Shown here one piece after another: positions 16,656 to 25,701 of a stretch of 64,000 bases of DNA. The DNA lies in NCBI GenBank assembly GCA_965208685.1, contig CBDBPL010000007.1:1612001-1676000 (forward strand), in the 5' to 3' direction. This DNA comes from JAJEFO01 sp965208685. Its GTDB lineage: Bacteria > Pseudomonadota > Alphaproteobacteria > Rhodobacterales > Rhodobacteraceae. Numbering within the stretch: the stretch's first letter is position 1; each line of letters opens with the position of its first letter. Made by a program: the position numbers and the translations under genes. Below the pieces are notes generated by a model that saw nothing but the letters and a program-made list of their open reading frames with translations, had not been told where the DNA came from and did not search any database.

Positions 16656-17528
16656 ATGTTCAAGTCCGGCGACGTCGTGTCATCCAGGCGCTGGGCCCCG
16701 ATCCTGGACAAGGGTCGCCATCATCGCGCCCGCCTCGGGTTCATTCTCATGTCCACGGATCTCGCGTCGGAAGCCGACTTCTTCGACATGGCCCCCGAGG
16801 GCGTTGCGGTGCACTTCACCCGGCTGAAGACCGAAGACCATACAACCAACGAAACGCTGTCGCGTCACATCGAACACATGGCGGATGCCGCGTCCCGCAT
16901 ACAGCCGGACCTGGAACCGGATGTCGTCAGCTACAGCTGCACGAGCGGATCCATCGTGATCGGCGAGGATCGGGTCATGTCCGAAATCGGGAAGGGTGCG
17001 CCCTGGGCCCGGCCCATGTGCCTTGTTCAGGGCGTGCTTGACGCGCTGAACGAGCTGCAGGTGAAGAGGCTTGTCGTGGGCACGCCTTATCTGGACGAGG
17101 TCAACACTTCAGAAGCCGAGTACCTGCTGAACAAGGGCTTTGAAGTGCTGGACGTCCAGGGACTCAACCTGAGCACCGGAACGGAGATGGGACGGGTTAC
17201 GCCGGAATTCTGGAAGACCTTCGCGATCGAGATCGACCGGCCGGACGCGGACGCGATCTTTCTGAGTTGCGGCGGCATACGTGCGCTCGAAGTTGCCGAA
17301 GAGATCGAGCAGACCATCGGCAAGCCGGTCATCACGTCCAATCAGGCACAGTTCTGGAGCTGCCTGCGCCGGGCCGGCATCGCGGACGAGTTGAGAGGGT
17401 TTGGGCAGATCTTTTCCAGGCCCGGAAAGGCTCTACTTCCGCAGACCGGGCGGATGCATGACCGTGTCGATGCGACGCCAGGACGGTCCGGTCGCCGTCG
17501 GGAGGTGCCAAGGGTCCTTTCCCCTTGA
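16656..17528 (+). CDS. maleate isomerase/arylmalonate decarboxylase-like (Asp/Glu racemase fold)
   Basis: The 290-residue protein has two half-domains with cysteines in SYSCTSGS (Cys95) and FLSCGGIRA (Cys205), the arrangement used for cysteine-based isomerisation or decarboxylation in maleate isomerase and arylmalonate decarboxylase. GTPYLDEVN and GTEMGRVTPEFWK fit the family, which also includes EutA of ectoine utilisation clusters. ATG 16656 precedes the conserved MFKSGDVVSSRRWAPI. The last 35 residues (after RGFGQIFSRPG) are basic and unlike the family, perhaps read-through after loss of the original stop. It lies 78 bp after the aldolase gene. Confidence 0.75.
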   Translation: MFKSGDVVSSRRWAPILDKGRHHRARLGFILMSTDLASEADFFDMAPEGVAVHFTRLKTEDHTTNETLSRHIEHMADAASRIQPDLEPDVVSYSCTSGSIVIGEDRVMSEIGKGAPWARPMCLVQGVLDALNELQVKRLVVGTPYLDEVNTSEAEYLLNKGFEVLDVQGLNLSTGTEMGRVTPEFWKTFAIEIDRPDADAIFLSCGGIRALEVAEEIEQTIGKPVITSNQAQFWSCLRRAGIADELRGFGQIFSRPGKALLPQTGRMHDRVDATPGRSGRRREVPRVLSP

Positions 17529-17633
17529 AGAAGCTCTTCCCGTTTTCCCGACACGCCGCTTCGGAAACGGGCCAGGCTCGCATTGACCGAATGCCGGGGA
17601 GCAGGTCAGGAAAGGATAGTCGAGGAGGTCCCG

Positions 17634-18788
17634 GTGGGTACCGATGACTGCAGTCTGTCGGCGTTGAGGCGCGATTTCCACCGGTTTCCCGAACTTGGGT
17701 TTCGGGAATTCCGCACGAAGGCCAAGGTTGCGGAGTTTCTGCGTGAACATGGCCTCGAAGTGCATGAGGGCGTGGGCGTGGTGGGAGTCCTCCGGTCCGG
17801 TGAAGGCAGCCGGGCGATAGGATTGCGAGCGGACATGGATGCCCTTCCGATTCAGGAGGCAAGCCGCCACGCGTATCCGTCCGAAACGCCAGGTGTCATG
17901 CATGCCTGTGGGCATGATGGTCACATGACCATGCTGATGGGGGCAGCCCGAACTCTCGCTGCAGACCTTGGCTTCAGCGGTACTGTCGTGTTCATTTTCC
18001 AGCCCAACGAAGAGCATGGCCTCGGCGCGCAATCGATGCTCAAGGAGGGCGTCCTGGAGCGATTCCCCATCGAGGAAATCTACGCCATGCACAATCTGCC
18101 CGGCGCGCCGGTCGGCCAGGTGTCAACTCGCCCCGGGCTGATCTGTTCCTCTGAAAGCCTGTTCGAGATCACGATCCGCGGTCAGGGTGGACACGCCTCG
18201 ATGCCGCAGACCGGCCGCGATTCGATCACGGTTGGGGCGGAATTGGTGCTGGCGCTGCAGACAATCGTGTCGCGCAAGCTGTCTCCCGGCTCCGGGGCGG
18301 TTGTGTCGGTGACCGAATTCCAGACCGACGGTCAACGCAACGTGTTGCCGGGCAGGGTGACGTTGAAGGGCGACGTACGTGCCCGCTGCCCCGAAGATCG
18401 AAAGAACGTCGAAGTCTTCATGCGCCAGATCGCGGAAGGCGTGGCAGCGGCGCACCGCGTTTCTGTCAATGTGGACTTCAGAACCGAATTCATCGAGACG
18501 ATCAATGCCGAAGGACCTGCGGAGGCGGTGATTCGCGCGGCTCGGAGCGCCGGGCTTGACATCGCGCCGGACCGGCAGCCGATGAGTTTTTCCGAGGATT
18601 TCGCCCATTTTTCCGCTGCGGTGCCGGGCTGTCTCCTGCTTCTCGGCAACGGAGAGGTCGGAGCCCACGGACAGCCGCTTCACTCGGACGACTACGATTT
18701 CAACGACGAAGTCTTGCCAATCGGAGTGGCGTTCTGGACGGAACTTGTCCGTGACCGCCTTCCCACTCAGAAAGACGAAGGCAGATGA
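17634..18788 (+). CDS. M20 family amidohydrolase (hippurate hydrolase-like)
   Basis: A 384-residue zinc-dependent amidohydrolase: RRDFHRFPELGFREFRT at the N-terminus, GLRADMDALPIQE, MHACGHDGHMTMLMGAA (metal His/Asp), FQPNEEHGLGAQSM (Glu pair), AMHNLPG, and the dimerisation lid domain starting GQGGHASMPQTGRD. Enzymes of this group cleave N-acyl or amide bonds of amino acids. GTG 17634 was chosen because AGGAGG at 17623 is at the right spacing; TTG 17583 is an alternative. It overlaps the next gene by 4 bp, so it is co-translated with the first M24 protein. Confidence 0.88.
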   Translation: MGTDDCSLSALRRDFHRFPELGFREFRTKAKVAEFLREHGLEVHEGVGVVGVLRSGEGSRAIGLRADMDALPIQEASRHAYPSETPGVMHACGHDGHMTMLMGAARTLAADLGFSGTVVFIFQPNEEHGLGAQSMLKEGVLERFPIEEIYAMHNLPGAPVGQVSTRPGLICSSESLFEITIRGQGGHASMPQTGRDSITVGAELVLALQTIVSRKLSPGSGAVVSVTEFQTDGQRNVLPGRVTLKGDVRARCPEDRKNVEVFMRQIAEGVAAAHRVSVNVDFRTEFIETINAEGPAEAVIRAARSAGLDIAPDRQPMSFSEDFAHFSAAVPGCLLLLGNGEVGAHGQPLHSDDYDFNDEVLPIGVAFWTELVRDRLPTQKDEGR

Positions 18789-19936
18789 CAGGATTTTCTT
18801 CCCGAATGCAGGCCTTTCGCGAGCGCCTTGCCGAGGCCGGAATCGACGTGGCGCTGATCACGGACGACGACAATGTCTATTACCTGACCGGATATTACGA
18901 CTACCTTCACATGGAATTCGGTCGCCCGACGATACTGGCCGTGCCGCGCGATGGCGACAGCGTGCTCATTACGCCGACAATCGACCTGAATTCCGCCCGG
19001 GCCTCGGCGCAGGTCGAGAGGATCGCGCCCTGGAACGACGGGAAAGGAAACGAATGGCGTGAAGAGCTGCCAGCCATCGTCAAGGATGCGGTCCGCGTCG
19101 CCATTGAACCCGATCAAATGCCGCCGGTTGTGCGCACGTTCCTCGGTGAATTGGTGGATTCCGGAAAGCTCGCAGACGCCGCAGCCATCCTGGCCGATCT
19201 GAGGATGATCAAGTCGGACGAGGAACTGCAGCTTGCCAGGCATGCCGGGCAGGTCGGCCAAGCCATGATGGAGGCGGGCCGCGCCGCGATCGCCGATGGC
19301 GTGCCGGAATTCGACGTGGCGATCGCCACCTCACAGGCAGGCACCCGCAAGGCGGCTGAGCTTCTTTCGGCGCACTACGATGATGCCTACATGTCACCGA
19401 ACACCCATTTCCTTCAGATCATGGCCTCGGGCGAAACGATCATCAATACGCATCGCAGGGCCTCCACGCGAATCATGCGCCGAGGCGAACCCGTGTTCCT
19501 CTGCTTCTGTGGCATGACCAACTTCCACCGCTTCAAGCTGGGGTTCGACCGGACATTCTGGATCGGTGAGATTGCCGACATGTCGCAGGCAGCGGTCTAT
19601 GAAGTGGCGGTCGCAAGCCAGAAGGCGGCCCTTGACGCGCTGCGTCCAGGCGTGACCGCGGAAAGCGTTCATGCCGCCTATGCCGAGGTCATCGCGAGCG
19701 CTGGGTACGAATACCCGTTTCGGTGCGGGCGGGCGACAGGGTTCAGTTTTCTCGAGAGGCCGCATCTGGTGACCGGGGATACCACGATCCTGCAACCCGG
19801 CATGGTTCTGGCCGTGGATGGATCGGTTTCGGTCGAAACGTTTCGCGCCCAGGTTGGCGACAGCTTCATTGTCACCGAGAATGGCTGGGAGCAGATCACC
19901 GATCATCCCAAGGCTCTGGAGGAGGTCGTCTTGTAG
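18785..19936 (+). CDS. M24 family (creatinase-like) protein lacking the metal site
   Basis: This 383-residue protein has the two-domain pita-bread architecture (N-terminal creatinase domain, C-terminal M24 fold). The five metal ligands of aminopeptidase P are not kept: LDxG is FCGM, the second Asp position is Gly in LGFDRTF, GHGxG is GRATG, IEPG is VDGS and the last Glu is lost in VGDSF. Creatinase is known to be a metal-free M24 member, so this may be a hydrolase of a C-N bond in a small guanidino or cyclic amidine substrate. ATGA overlap with the M20 gene suggests a joint pathway. Confidence 0.8.
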   Translation: MTGFSSRMQAFRERLAEAGIDVALITDDDNVYYLTGYYDYLHMEFGRPTILAVPRDGDSVLITPTIDLNSARASAQVERIAPWNDGKGNEWREELPAIVKDAVRVAIEPDQMPPVVRTFLGELVDSGKLADAAAILADLRMIKSDEELQLARHAGQVGQAMMEAGRAAIADGVPEFDVAIATSQAGTRKAAELLSAHYDDAYMSPNTHFLQIMASGETIINTHRRASTRIMRRGEPVFLCFCGMTNFHRFKLGFDRTFWIGEIADMSQAAVYEVAVASQKAALDALRPGVTAESVHAAYAEVIASAGYEYPFRCGRATGFSFLERPHLVTGDTTILQPGMVLAVDGSVSVETFRAQVGDSFIVTENGWEQITDHPKALEEVVL

Positions 19937-20374
19937 GTGCGGTCGAGCCCTGGACGCGACCAAGCCATCTCGACCTGAATGCGTCGGCAACCCGCACGAA
20001 CCACGAGGTCTCACCGGATGTGAAGTGCTGAATGCACAACTCGGAACCTGCGATTGCCGCCGTGGCATGCCGTTCCAACCGAAAGACCTTGATGCCGCCA
20101 TCCATTCATCACGGATGCAGCCGTTCCGGGCTTGAGCCGGCAGGATACATCATCAATGGCATCCTTGTTCATGTGTTCGGCCGGCCGGTAGCGCTGGAAG
20201 AAGAACCACGGTTCGCGGTGGCTGATCTGCCCGTGACATTGCAAACTGGCCGCATGCAGGCGTTGATGCGGGAGAAGCGATGTCGCCCGAACCAGCCTCG
20301 TTCGATTCATTGCCGCGATCGCGCCGGCTTCATGGTCCGCAAGTTGCGAACGTTCAATCCGAAGGAGGACCGAA
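19937..20374. other. intergenic region between the two M24 genes
   Basis: About 440 bp in the middle of the catabolic cluster, with no recognisable gene on either strand. The only clear signal is GGAGG at 20364-20368, the ribosome-binding site of the next gene. It may carry an internal promoter or be the footprint of a lost gene. Confidence 0.5.
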
Positions 20375-21556
20375 TTGGATATGAACCGCAGGCCTTCGCC
20401 AGGCCGGGGCTTCGATGCCGCCGAGTTCGAGACGCGCACGGAGATCGCCCAGGGAATGATGGACCGGCTCGGATTGAGTGCCATGCTCTTGTCGACCGAA
20501 GCCGAGGTTCGCTACTATTCGGGGTTCCACACGCCGTTCTGGCAAAGCCCGACGCGCCCGTGGTTTCTGCTCATGCCGCTCCAAGGCAAGCCGATCGCGA
20601 TCATTCCCGGCATTGGGGCCGGCTGCATGGCCGCCACCTGGATAGAGGACATTCGCACCTGGCCAGCCCCGCAGCCGGATGATGACGGCGTGACGCTGTT
20701 GGCCGAAACATTGCATGAAATCGCCGGTGCCGACGGCAAGATCGGGACTCCCACGGGACACGAAACCCATGTCCGCATGCCCGCTGCCGACTTTGACAGG
20801 TTGCGGGCACTGGTCGGGGTTGACCGTTTTGTCGACGCCACCGGCATCGTGCGTGCGCAAAGGATGGTGAAGTCCGAGGACGAGATCAAGAAGATCGCAC
20901 ATGTCTGCGCAATTGCGTCCGACTCCTTCGAGGCGCTCCCTGGCTTCGTGCGGATCGGTGACACCGAACGTCAGGCCTTCGCCAAGATGCGGATCGACTT
21001 GCTGCAGCGAGGCGCCGACGACGTTCCCTACCTGGTCGGGGGTTCCGGCCCGGAAGGAACTGCAAGCGTAATCGAACAGCCCGGCAATCGCGTTCTGAGT
21101 TCTGGCGAGGTCATGATGCTCGACACCGGGGCGGTCTTCGACGGGTATTTCTGCGACTTCGACCGGAATTTCGCCCTTGGACATGCCTCGGACGCGACAC
21201 GACGGGCCTACGACGTCGTCTATGCCGCTACCGAGGCGGGCATCGCGGCGGCGGCTCCCGGCGCACGATCGGCCGATCTCTTCCATGCGATGGCCGACGT
21301 GCTGTCCGCAAGTGGAGCAAGCGAAGGAGACGTCGGCCGCCTTGGCCACGGGCTTGGCATGCAATTGACCGAATGGCCGTCACTCACGGCGTCCGACAAA
21401 ACTGTTCTCGAGGTCGGAATGGTTGTCACGATAGAGCCCGGCATGAGATTTGGCGACGGAAAGACCATGGTTCATGAAGAAAATGTCGTGATCCGCGAGC
21501 ACGGCGCTGAGCTTCTGACCCGCCGAGCGCCCGCAGAATTGCCGGTGATCAAGTGA
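20375..21556 (+). CDS. M24 family metallopeptidase (Xaa-Pro dipeptidase-like)
   Basis: A 393-residue M24B-type protein that keeps the full metal-binding set: Asp250 (MLDTG), Asp261 (CDFDR), His325 (GHGLGMQ), Glu354 (TIEPG) and the HEEN pair at 367-370. It is therefore a likely dinuclear metal aminopeptidase P/prolidase-like or DoeA-like amidohydrolase. The start is TTG 20375 (6 nt after GGAGG) or ATG 20381; both are plausible. It pairs with the metal-free paralogue at 18785 in one cluster, which suggests the two act on successive or related C-N bonds. Confidence 0.87.
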   Translation: MDMNRRPSPGRGFDAAEFETRTEIAQGMMDRLGLSAMLLSTEAEVRYYSGFHTPFWQSPTRPWFLLMPLQGKPIAIIPGIGAGCMAATWIEDIRTWPAPQPDDDGVTLLAETLHEIAGADGKIGTPTGHETHVRMPAADFDRLRALVGVDRFVDATGIVRAQRMVKSEDEIKKIAHVCAIASDSFEALPGFVRIGDTERQAFAKMRIDLLQRGADDVPYLVGGSGPEGTASVIEQPGNRVLSSGEVMMLDTGAVFDGYFCDFDRNFALGHASDATRRAYDVVYAATEAGIAAAAPGARSADLFHAMADVLSASGASEGDVGRLGHGLGMQLTEWPSLTASDKTVLEVGMVVTIEPGMRFGDGKTMVHEENVVIREHGAELLTRRAPAELPVIK

Positions 21557-21944
21557 CACGAATGGCGGTGACAGGTCTGGATTGACCTTGCCGGGGCCTG
21601 TTGCAAACCGGTTGCTGAAGCGATGATTCTCGATCAATGGGAGGACGAATGAGCGAATTCTCGACGGATGCCTCAGCCTGCTGGCGACCCGGACTCGCCC
21701 GGATTGAACCAAAGACGGTTTGAATCCAGCCGGCAATTTGCCAGAGACCGGGCTCCGGTCCGGTGCCGGGAAGTTGTCAAGCATTGCCTTCGGAAAGGTC
21801 GCGGGCGATCCTTGTCGGCAAAAGGTTCAATGGCCGCAAGGTGCCTCGAACCCAAGGCCGATGCTCCTGCGATGCCCGATCGCATGGCAACGGTCCGGGG
21901 ATGACTTGGGCCACGCGCCTGAGCGGTCAAGGAAAGGAGAAGGA
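21557..21944. other. intergenic region before the PLP enzyme
   Basis: About 390 bp without a recognisable gene. Open frames run through it upstream of the PLP enzyme but have no conserved features. A GGTTTGAATCC string near 21720 has no tRNA stem partners. GGAAAGGAGAAGGA at 21931-21944 is a strong ribosome-binding site for the next gene. Confidence 0.5.
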
Positions 21945-23417
21945 ATGTTCCCCGGATTGGAACGAGAAGTAGTCGATCATGCCGCGTATGAGCGAAACGT
22001 CGAGAAGCTGCGAAGCGCCGGCGTGGCTCTGCCCAGGATACGGGAACTTGCCGATCCCACGGTTCATCTTGCCTCGAAGGCCGCGGAAATCGCCGATGTC
22101 GATCCCGACGGGCCGGATGCACGCAACCTGTTTCGGGTGCATTGGCACAACGGCACGGACCGGAGGAGCCTGGTTGACGTGCCGGAACACGTCGTTCTCC
22201 CGGAAGCGCTGACCGGAGCAAAGGCCAGGATAGCGGTGGCTTTGGGAAACCGTTTTCCGATGATCAGCGCGCACAAGGTGCTTGCAGCCTACGGATGCCT
22301 GATTCCGCGACTTCTCTCGGGCGCCTTCGATGCAACCAGGCAGCGGGCCGTCTGGCCATCGACCGGCAACTATTGCCGCGGTGGCGTGGCGATCGCCACT
22401 TTGCTGGGATGCCGATCCATTGCGGTTCTGCCCGAGGGCATGAGCCGAGAACGGTTCGACTGGCTCGATCGATGGCTTGCGGATCCCGACGACATCCATC
22501 GCACGCCGGGCACTGAGAGCAACGTGAAGGAGATCTACGACGCCTGCAATGCCTTGGCCAAGGATCCGGAGAACCTGATTCTCAACCAGTTCAGCGAATA
22601 TGGAAACTACATTGTCCACCGCGCGGTAACCGGCCCGGCCCTGCAACGCGTCTCCGAGCATCTGAGTGCCGATCACGATCTGCGCCCGCGCGCATTCGTC
22701 GCCGCAAGCGGTTCGGGAGGAACGCTGGCGGCAGGGGAGCACCTGAAAGGGATCCTCGGCACGGACATTGGCGTGATCGAGGCCCTGGAGTGCCCGACCC
22801 TCTTGTACAACGGCTACGGCGAACACAACATTCAGGGGATCGGGGACAAGCACGTCCCGCTGATCCACAACGTCATGGCGTCCGACTTCGTGATCGGCGT
22901 GTCGGACAGTGCCTGTGACGGCTTGAACCTTCTGTTCAACACGTCGGCCGGACGAAGATATCTCTCGGACCACAGGGGGATCGGCCAGGAACTGATGGCC
23001 AGCCTGGGAAACCTGGGGCTGTCTTCAATTGCCAATGTCCTCGGAGCGATCAAGTACGCCAGGTACATGGATCTGGGCGAACGTGACATGGTGCTCACCG
23101 TGGCGACTGACGGAGCAGACATGTACCAGACCGAGATCGCCGCTGCTGCGGACAAGCATTTCGGGGGCCGGTTCGACGAAATCACCGCTGCGGAGTCCTT
23201 TGGTCGCCATGTTCTTGGTGCCGGCATCGACCACGTTCAGGAGTTGGGTCGATTTGAAAGGGAGCGCATCTTCAACCTGGGATATTATACATGGGTCGAG
23301 CAGCAAGGCGTTTCGCTCGAGCATTTCGACCGGCGCCGGGACCAGTCCTTCTGGGACGGCTTGCCCGCCCTGGTCCCTCTATGGGATGAAATGATCGCAC
23401 GGTTCAACGGCAGTTAG
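21945..23417 (+). CDS. PLP-dependent enzyme of the tryptophan synthase-beta/cysteine synthase fold
   Basis: This 490-residue protein is longer than typical cysteine synthases (about 310). Visible features are the probable Schiff-base lysine in NRFPMISAHKVLAAYG, STGNYCRGGVAIATLLGC after it, and the glycine-rich phosphate loop ASGSGGTLAAGEH. Such enzymes eliminate or replace groups at the beta carbon of amino acids (dehydratases, ammonia lyases). ATG 21945 is preceded by a strong purine-rich site, although the frame is open to 21720. It ends the + strand catabolic cluster. Exact reaction not recognised. Confidence 0.78.
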   Translation: MFPGLEREVVDHAAYERNVEKLRSAGVALPRIRELADPTVHLASKAAEIADVDPDGPDARNLFRVHWHNGTDRRSLVDVPEHVVLPEALTGAKARIAVALGNRFPMISAHKVLAAYGCLIPRLLSGAFDATRQRAVWPSTGNYCRGGVAIATLLGCRSIAVLPEGMSRERFDWLDRWLADPDDIHRTPGTESNVKEIYDACNALAKDPENLILNQFSEYGNYIVHRAVTGPALQRVSEHLSADHDLRPRAFVAASGSGGTLAAGEHLKGILGTDIGVIEALECPTLLYNGYGEHNIQGIGDKHVPLIHNVMASDFVIGVSDSACDGLNLLFNTSAGRRYLSDHRGIGQELMASLGNLGLSSIANVLGAIKYARYMDLGERDMVLTVATDGADMYQTEIAAAADKHFGGRFDEITAAESFGRHVLGAGIDHVQELGRFERERIFNLGYYTWVEQQGVSLEHFDRRRDQSFWDGLPALVPLWDEMIARFNGS

Positions 23418-23893
23418 CCGAGCATTTCCTGGCACTGAATCGCGCTTGACCGCCACTTCCACAATGCTTGAAGACTCGCTCTCGACATCCCTCAGGCTGT
23501 TGGTTGGCATCGCCCGTTCCCTTCAACAGGGTCGCAGGTGGCAGAAGAGGAGACTCGGCATGCAGTCCGCAGGGCTACGATGCCGCCCTTGGCGAAGCGC
23601 GCGAATTGCATCAAGAGTACCAGGGATCACGCGCGCATGCAGGGATTGCGCGGAACGTGCGGCGGAGGACGTAGCCGTTTCGGCTGTTGGCGGCAGCCCT
23701 TGTGCAACGGAAGCGGGAGTCCGATCGAACTGTGCCAACCGTGCAATTGCTGCCGCCGGGCAATGATCGCTACTCAGACACTAGGGAAATTTCCGCCCGG
23801 CGGCACACCGGTCCGAAGGGCTCGGATTCGACGACGGCTCCTCGGACCGATTCCTGGGGCGCAGAGCAAGACTCCTCCGCGCCCGACAGGGAA
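23418..23893. other. convergent intergenic region between PLP enzyme and amt
   Basis: About 475 bp with only unsupported short frames. No strong terminator hairpin with a T-run was seen. It separates the catabolic cluster (+) from the minus-strand amt gene. Confidence 0.45.
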
Positions 23894-25075
23894 TCAGGAC
23901 GTCATGTCATATGCCCGTTCGCCGCTCTGCGCGATGTCGAGGCCGGTCACTTCCGTTTCTTCATCGACGCGCATGCCGATCAGCGCTTTCAGGACGAGGG
24001 TGATGATGATTGTAATGACGATCGCATAGAGGCCCACGACCACGACGCCGCCGAGTTGTCCGACCCAACTCGCATGACCAAGGATCGCGAGCATGACGGT
24101 TCCGAAGATTCCACCGACCCCGTGAACTGCAAAGACGTCGAGCGTGTCGTCGATCTTGAGACGGTCACGGATGACGTGGACGGCCTCGAGGCAGAGAATG
24201 CCCGCCACCGCTCCAATGATGAGCGCTTCAAGAGGGCCTACAAAGCCGGAGGCCGGCGTGATGGATGCAAGCCCGGCAATGGTGCCCGTCACCATGCCGA
24301 CGAGCGATGCGGTGCCGTGCTTGATGCGCTCCCACAGAGCCCAGGTCAGCGAAGCCGTTGCGGCCGAAATGTGCGTCACGGTTATCGCCATGGCAGCGCC
24401 GCCGTCAGCCGCAAGTTGCGAACCGCCGTTGAAGCCGTACCAGCCGACCCAGAGCAACGCTGCTCCCACCATGACGTATCCTGGATTGTGAGGCGGTCTT
24501 GACTTGTCCTTTCGCGCGCCCAGCATCACGGCGAGAACAAGTGCGGCGATGCCTGCCGTCTGGTGAACCACGATGCCGCCAGCGAAGTCGCGAACTCCGA
24601 CCTCGCCGAGAATCCCTCCGTCGGACAGCATGCCGCCGCCCCAGATCCAATGCACGACGGGTGCGTAGCAGATCAGCATCCAGAGCCCGGAGAATGCGAG
24701 CACGAACGAGAACTTGACGCGTTCCACGTAGGCGCCGACAATCAATACCGGCGTGATGATGGCGAACGTCATCTGGAACGCGAAAAAGAGAACTTCTGGC
24801 AGCGTCCCCGAAAGGCTGGTCGTGTCGACGCCGTTCAGGAACATCTTGCCAAGTCCGCCCCAGATGCCTCCGGTTCCGTCGCCGAACGCGATCGAATACC
24901 CAGCGACCAGCCACAAGATGCTCATCAGGCAAGCCAGCGCGTAACAGTGCATCAGGACGCTCAAGACGTTTCGTGCCCGCACAAGCCCGCCGTAAAACAG
25001 TGCCAGTCCTGGCAATGTCATGAGTAGCACGAGTGCCGTGGCTACAATGATCCAAGCCGTGTCTGCCCCAACCAT
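23894..25075 (-). CDS. amt: ammonium transporter
   Basis: A 393-residue Amt/Rh family channel with about 11 membrane segments. Typical segments are WIIVATALVLLMTLPGLALFYGGLVRARN, WLVAGYSIAFGDG, FVLAFSGLWMLICYAPVVHWIWGGG (conserved pore region), DFAGGIVVHQTAGIAALVLA with the first pore His, and DDTLDVFAVHGVGGIFGT with the second. The gene stands alone; a glnK/PII partner, common next to amt, is not adjacent. The upstream 25076-25220 region contains TGCACGTTTTGGGGCGCG, a weak resemblance to an NtrC half-site arrangement. Confidence 0.95.
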   Translation of the reverse strand: MVGADTAWIIVATALVLLMTLPGLALFYGGLVRARNVLSVLMHCYALACLMSILWLVAGYSIAFGDGTGGIWGGLGKMFLNGVDTTSLSGTLPEVLFFAFQMTFAIITPVLIVGAYVERVKFSFVLAFSGLWMLICYAPVVHWIWGGGMLSDGGILGEVGVRDFAGGIVVHQTAGIAALVLAVMLGARKDKSRPPHNPGYVMVGAALLWVGWYGFNGGSQLAADGGAAMAITVTHISAATASLTWALWERIKHGTASLVGMVTGTIAGLASITPASGFVGPLEALIIGAVAGILCLEAVHVIRDRLKIDDTLDVFAVHGVGGIFGTVMLAILGHASWVGQLGGVVVVGLYAIVITIIITLVLKALIGMRVDEETEVTGLDIAQSGERAYDMTS

Positions 25076-25221
25076 GAAAATTCTCCTTCCAAAGGTCTGC
25101 CTGCGCAGTCAGAAACAGCAGCGTCGCTGGAAACGAAAGCCGGACGGCGCAGAATTTGCACGTTTTGGGGCGCGCTTTTGGAATTGCCTAACTTTTCGGC
25201 AAATTTGGCGTCACTGGCCAA

Positions 25222-25701
25222 TCATTTGAGCAATTCGGCAATGCCGGAATCGAGCAGGACCAAGGCGTGCTGCACGCTGTCAGCCCTTACGCTTTCGCGA
25301 CCGATCGCGCCGAATCGCCTGGTTTCGGTGAACGTGCCGGCATGCACCGAGGCCAGGCCGAAGCAGACCATCCCTTCAGGCTTGCGGCCTGCGTCACCCG
25401 GGCCGGCGACCCCGGTTATCGAGACGGCGACATGCGCCTGCGAATTCTTGATCGCGCCCTCGGCCATGGCCTTCGCGACCTGCTGGCTTACGGCTCCATG
25501 CCGAGCGATGGTCTCGGCATCGACTCCCAGCAGATCGACTTTTGACATGTTCGAATACGTGACAAAGCCGCGTTCAAAGACGTCCGAGGAACCGGGAATG
25601 TCAGTAATTCTGGCGGCCATCAGGCCCCCTGTACAGCTTTCTGCCGTTGCAATCATCACGCCGGAGCGCCGTGCGCGGTCAAGGAGTTCGGACACGTTCA
25701 C
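25222..25701 (-). CDS. CinA-family nicotinamide-nucleotide amidohydrolase
   Basis: This 159-residue protein is the stand-alone CinA C-terminal (PncC) domain: TAESCTGGLMAARITDIPGSSDVFERGFVTYSN, VSITGVAGPGDAGRKPEGMVCFGLA. It deamidates nicotinamide mononucleotide in the pyridine nucleotide cycle. GTG 25701 overlaps the pgpA stop (GTGA); the longer frame to 25770 is inside pgpA. Last gene of ispF-pgpA-cinA. Confidence 0.9.
   Translation of the reverse strand: MNVSELLDRARRSGVMIATAESCTGGLMAARITDIPGSSDVFERGFVTYSNMSKVDLLGVDAETIARHGAVSQQVAKAMAEGAIKNSQAHVAVSITGVAGPGDAGRKPEGMVCFGLASVHAGTFTETRRFGAIGRESVRADSVQHALVLLDSGIAELLK

Noticed and set aside
17440..17620. Possible further iscB element trace (CCCCTTGAAGAAGCTCTTCC)
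   Set aside because: It lacks the GCAGGAA block, the CCTTCAGGG loop and any omega RNA similarity.
21700..21745. Possible tRNA T-arm (GGTTTGAATCC)
   Set aside because: The stem bases do not pair and there is no cloverleaf around it.
25100..25200. NtrC binding site upstream of amt
   Set aside because: TGCACGTTTTGGGGCGCG only loosely resembles a TGCACC-N5-GGTGCA site, and a single weak match is not enough to annotate.
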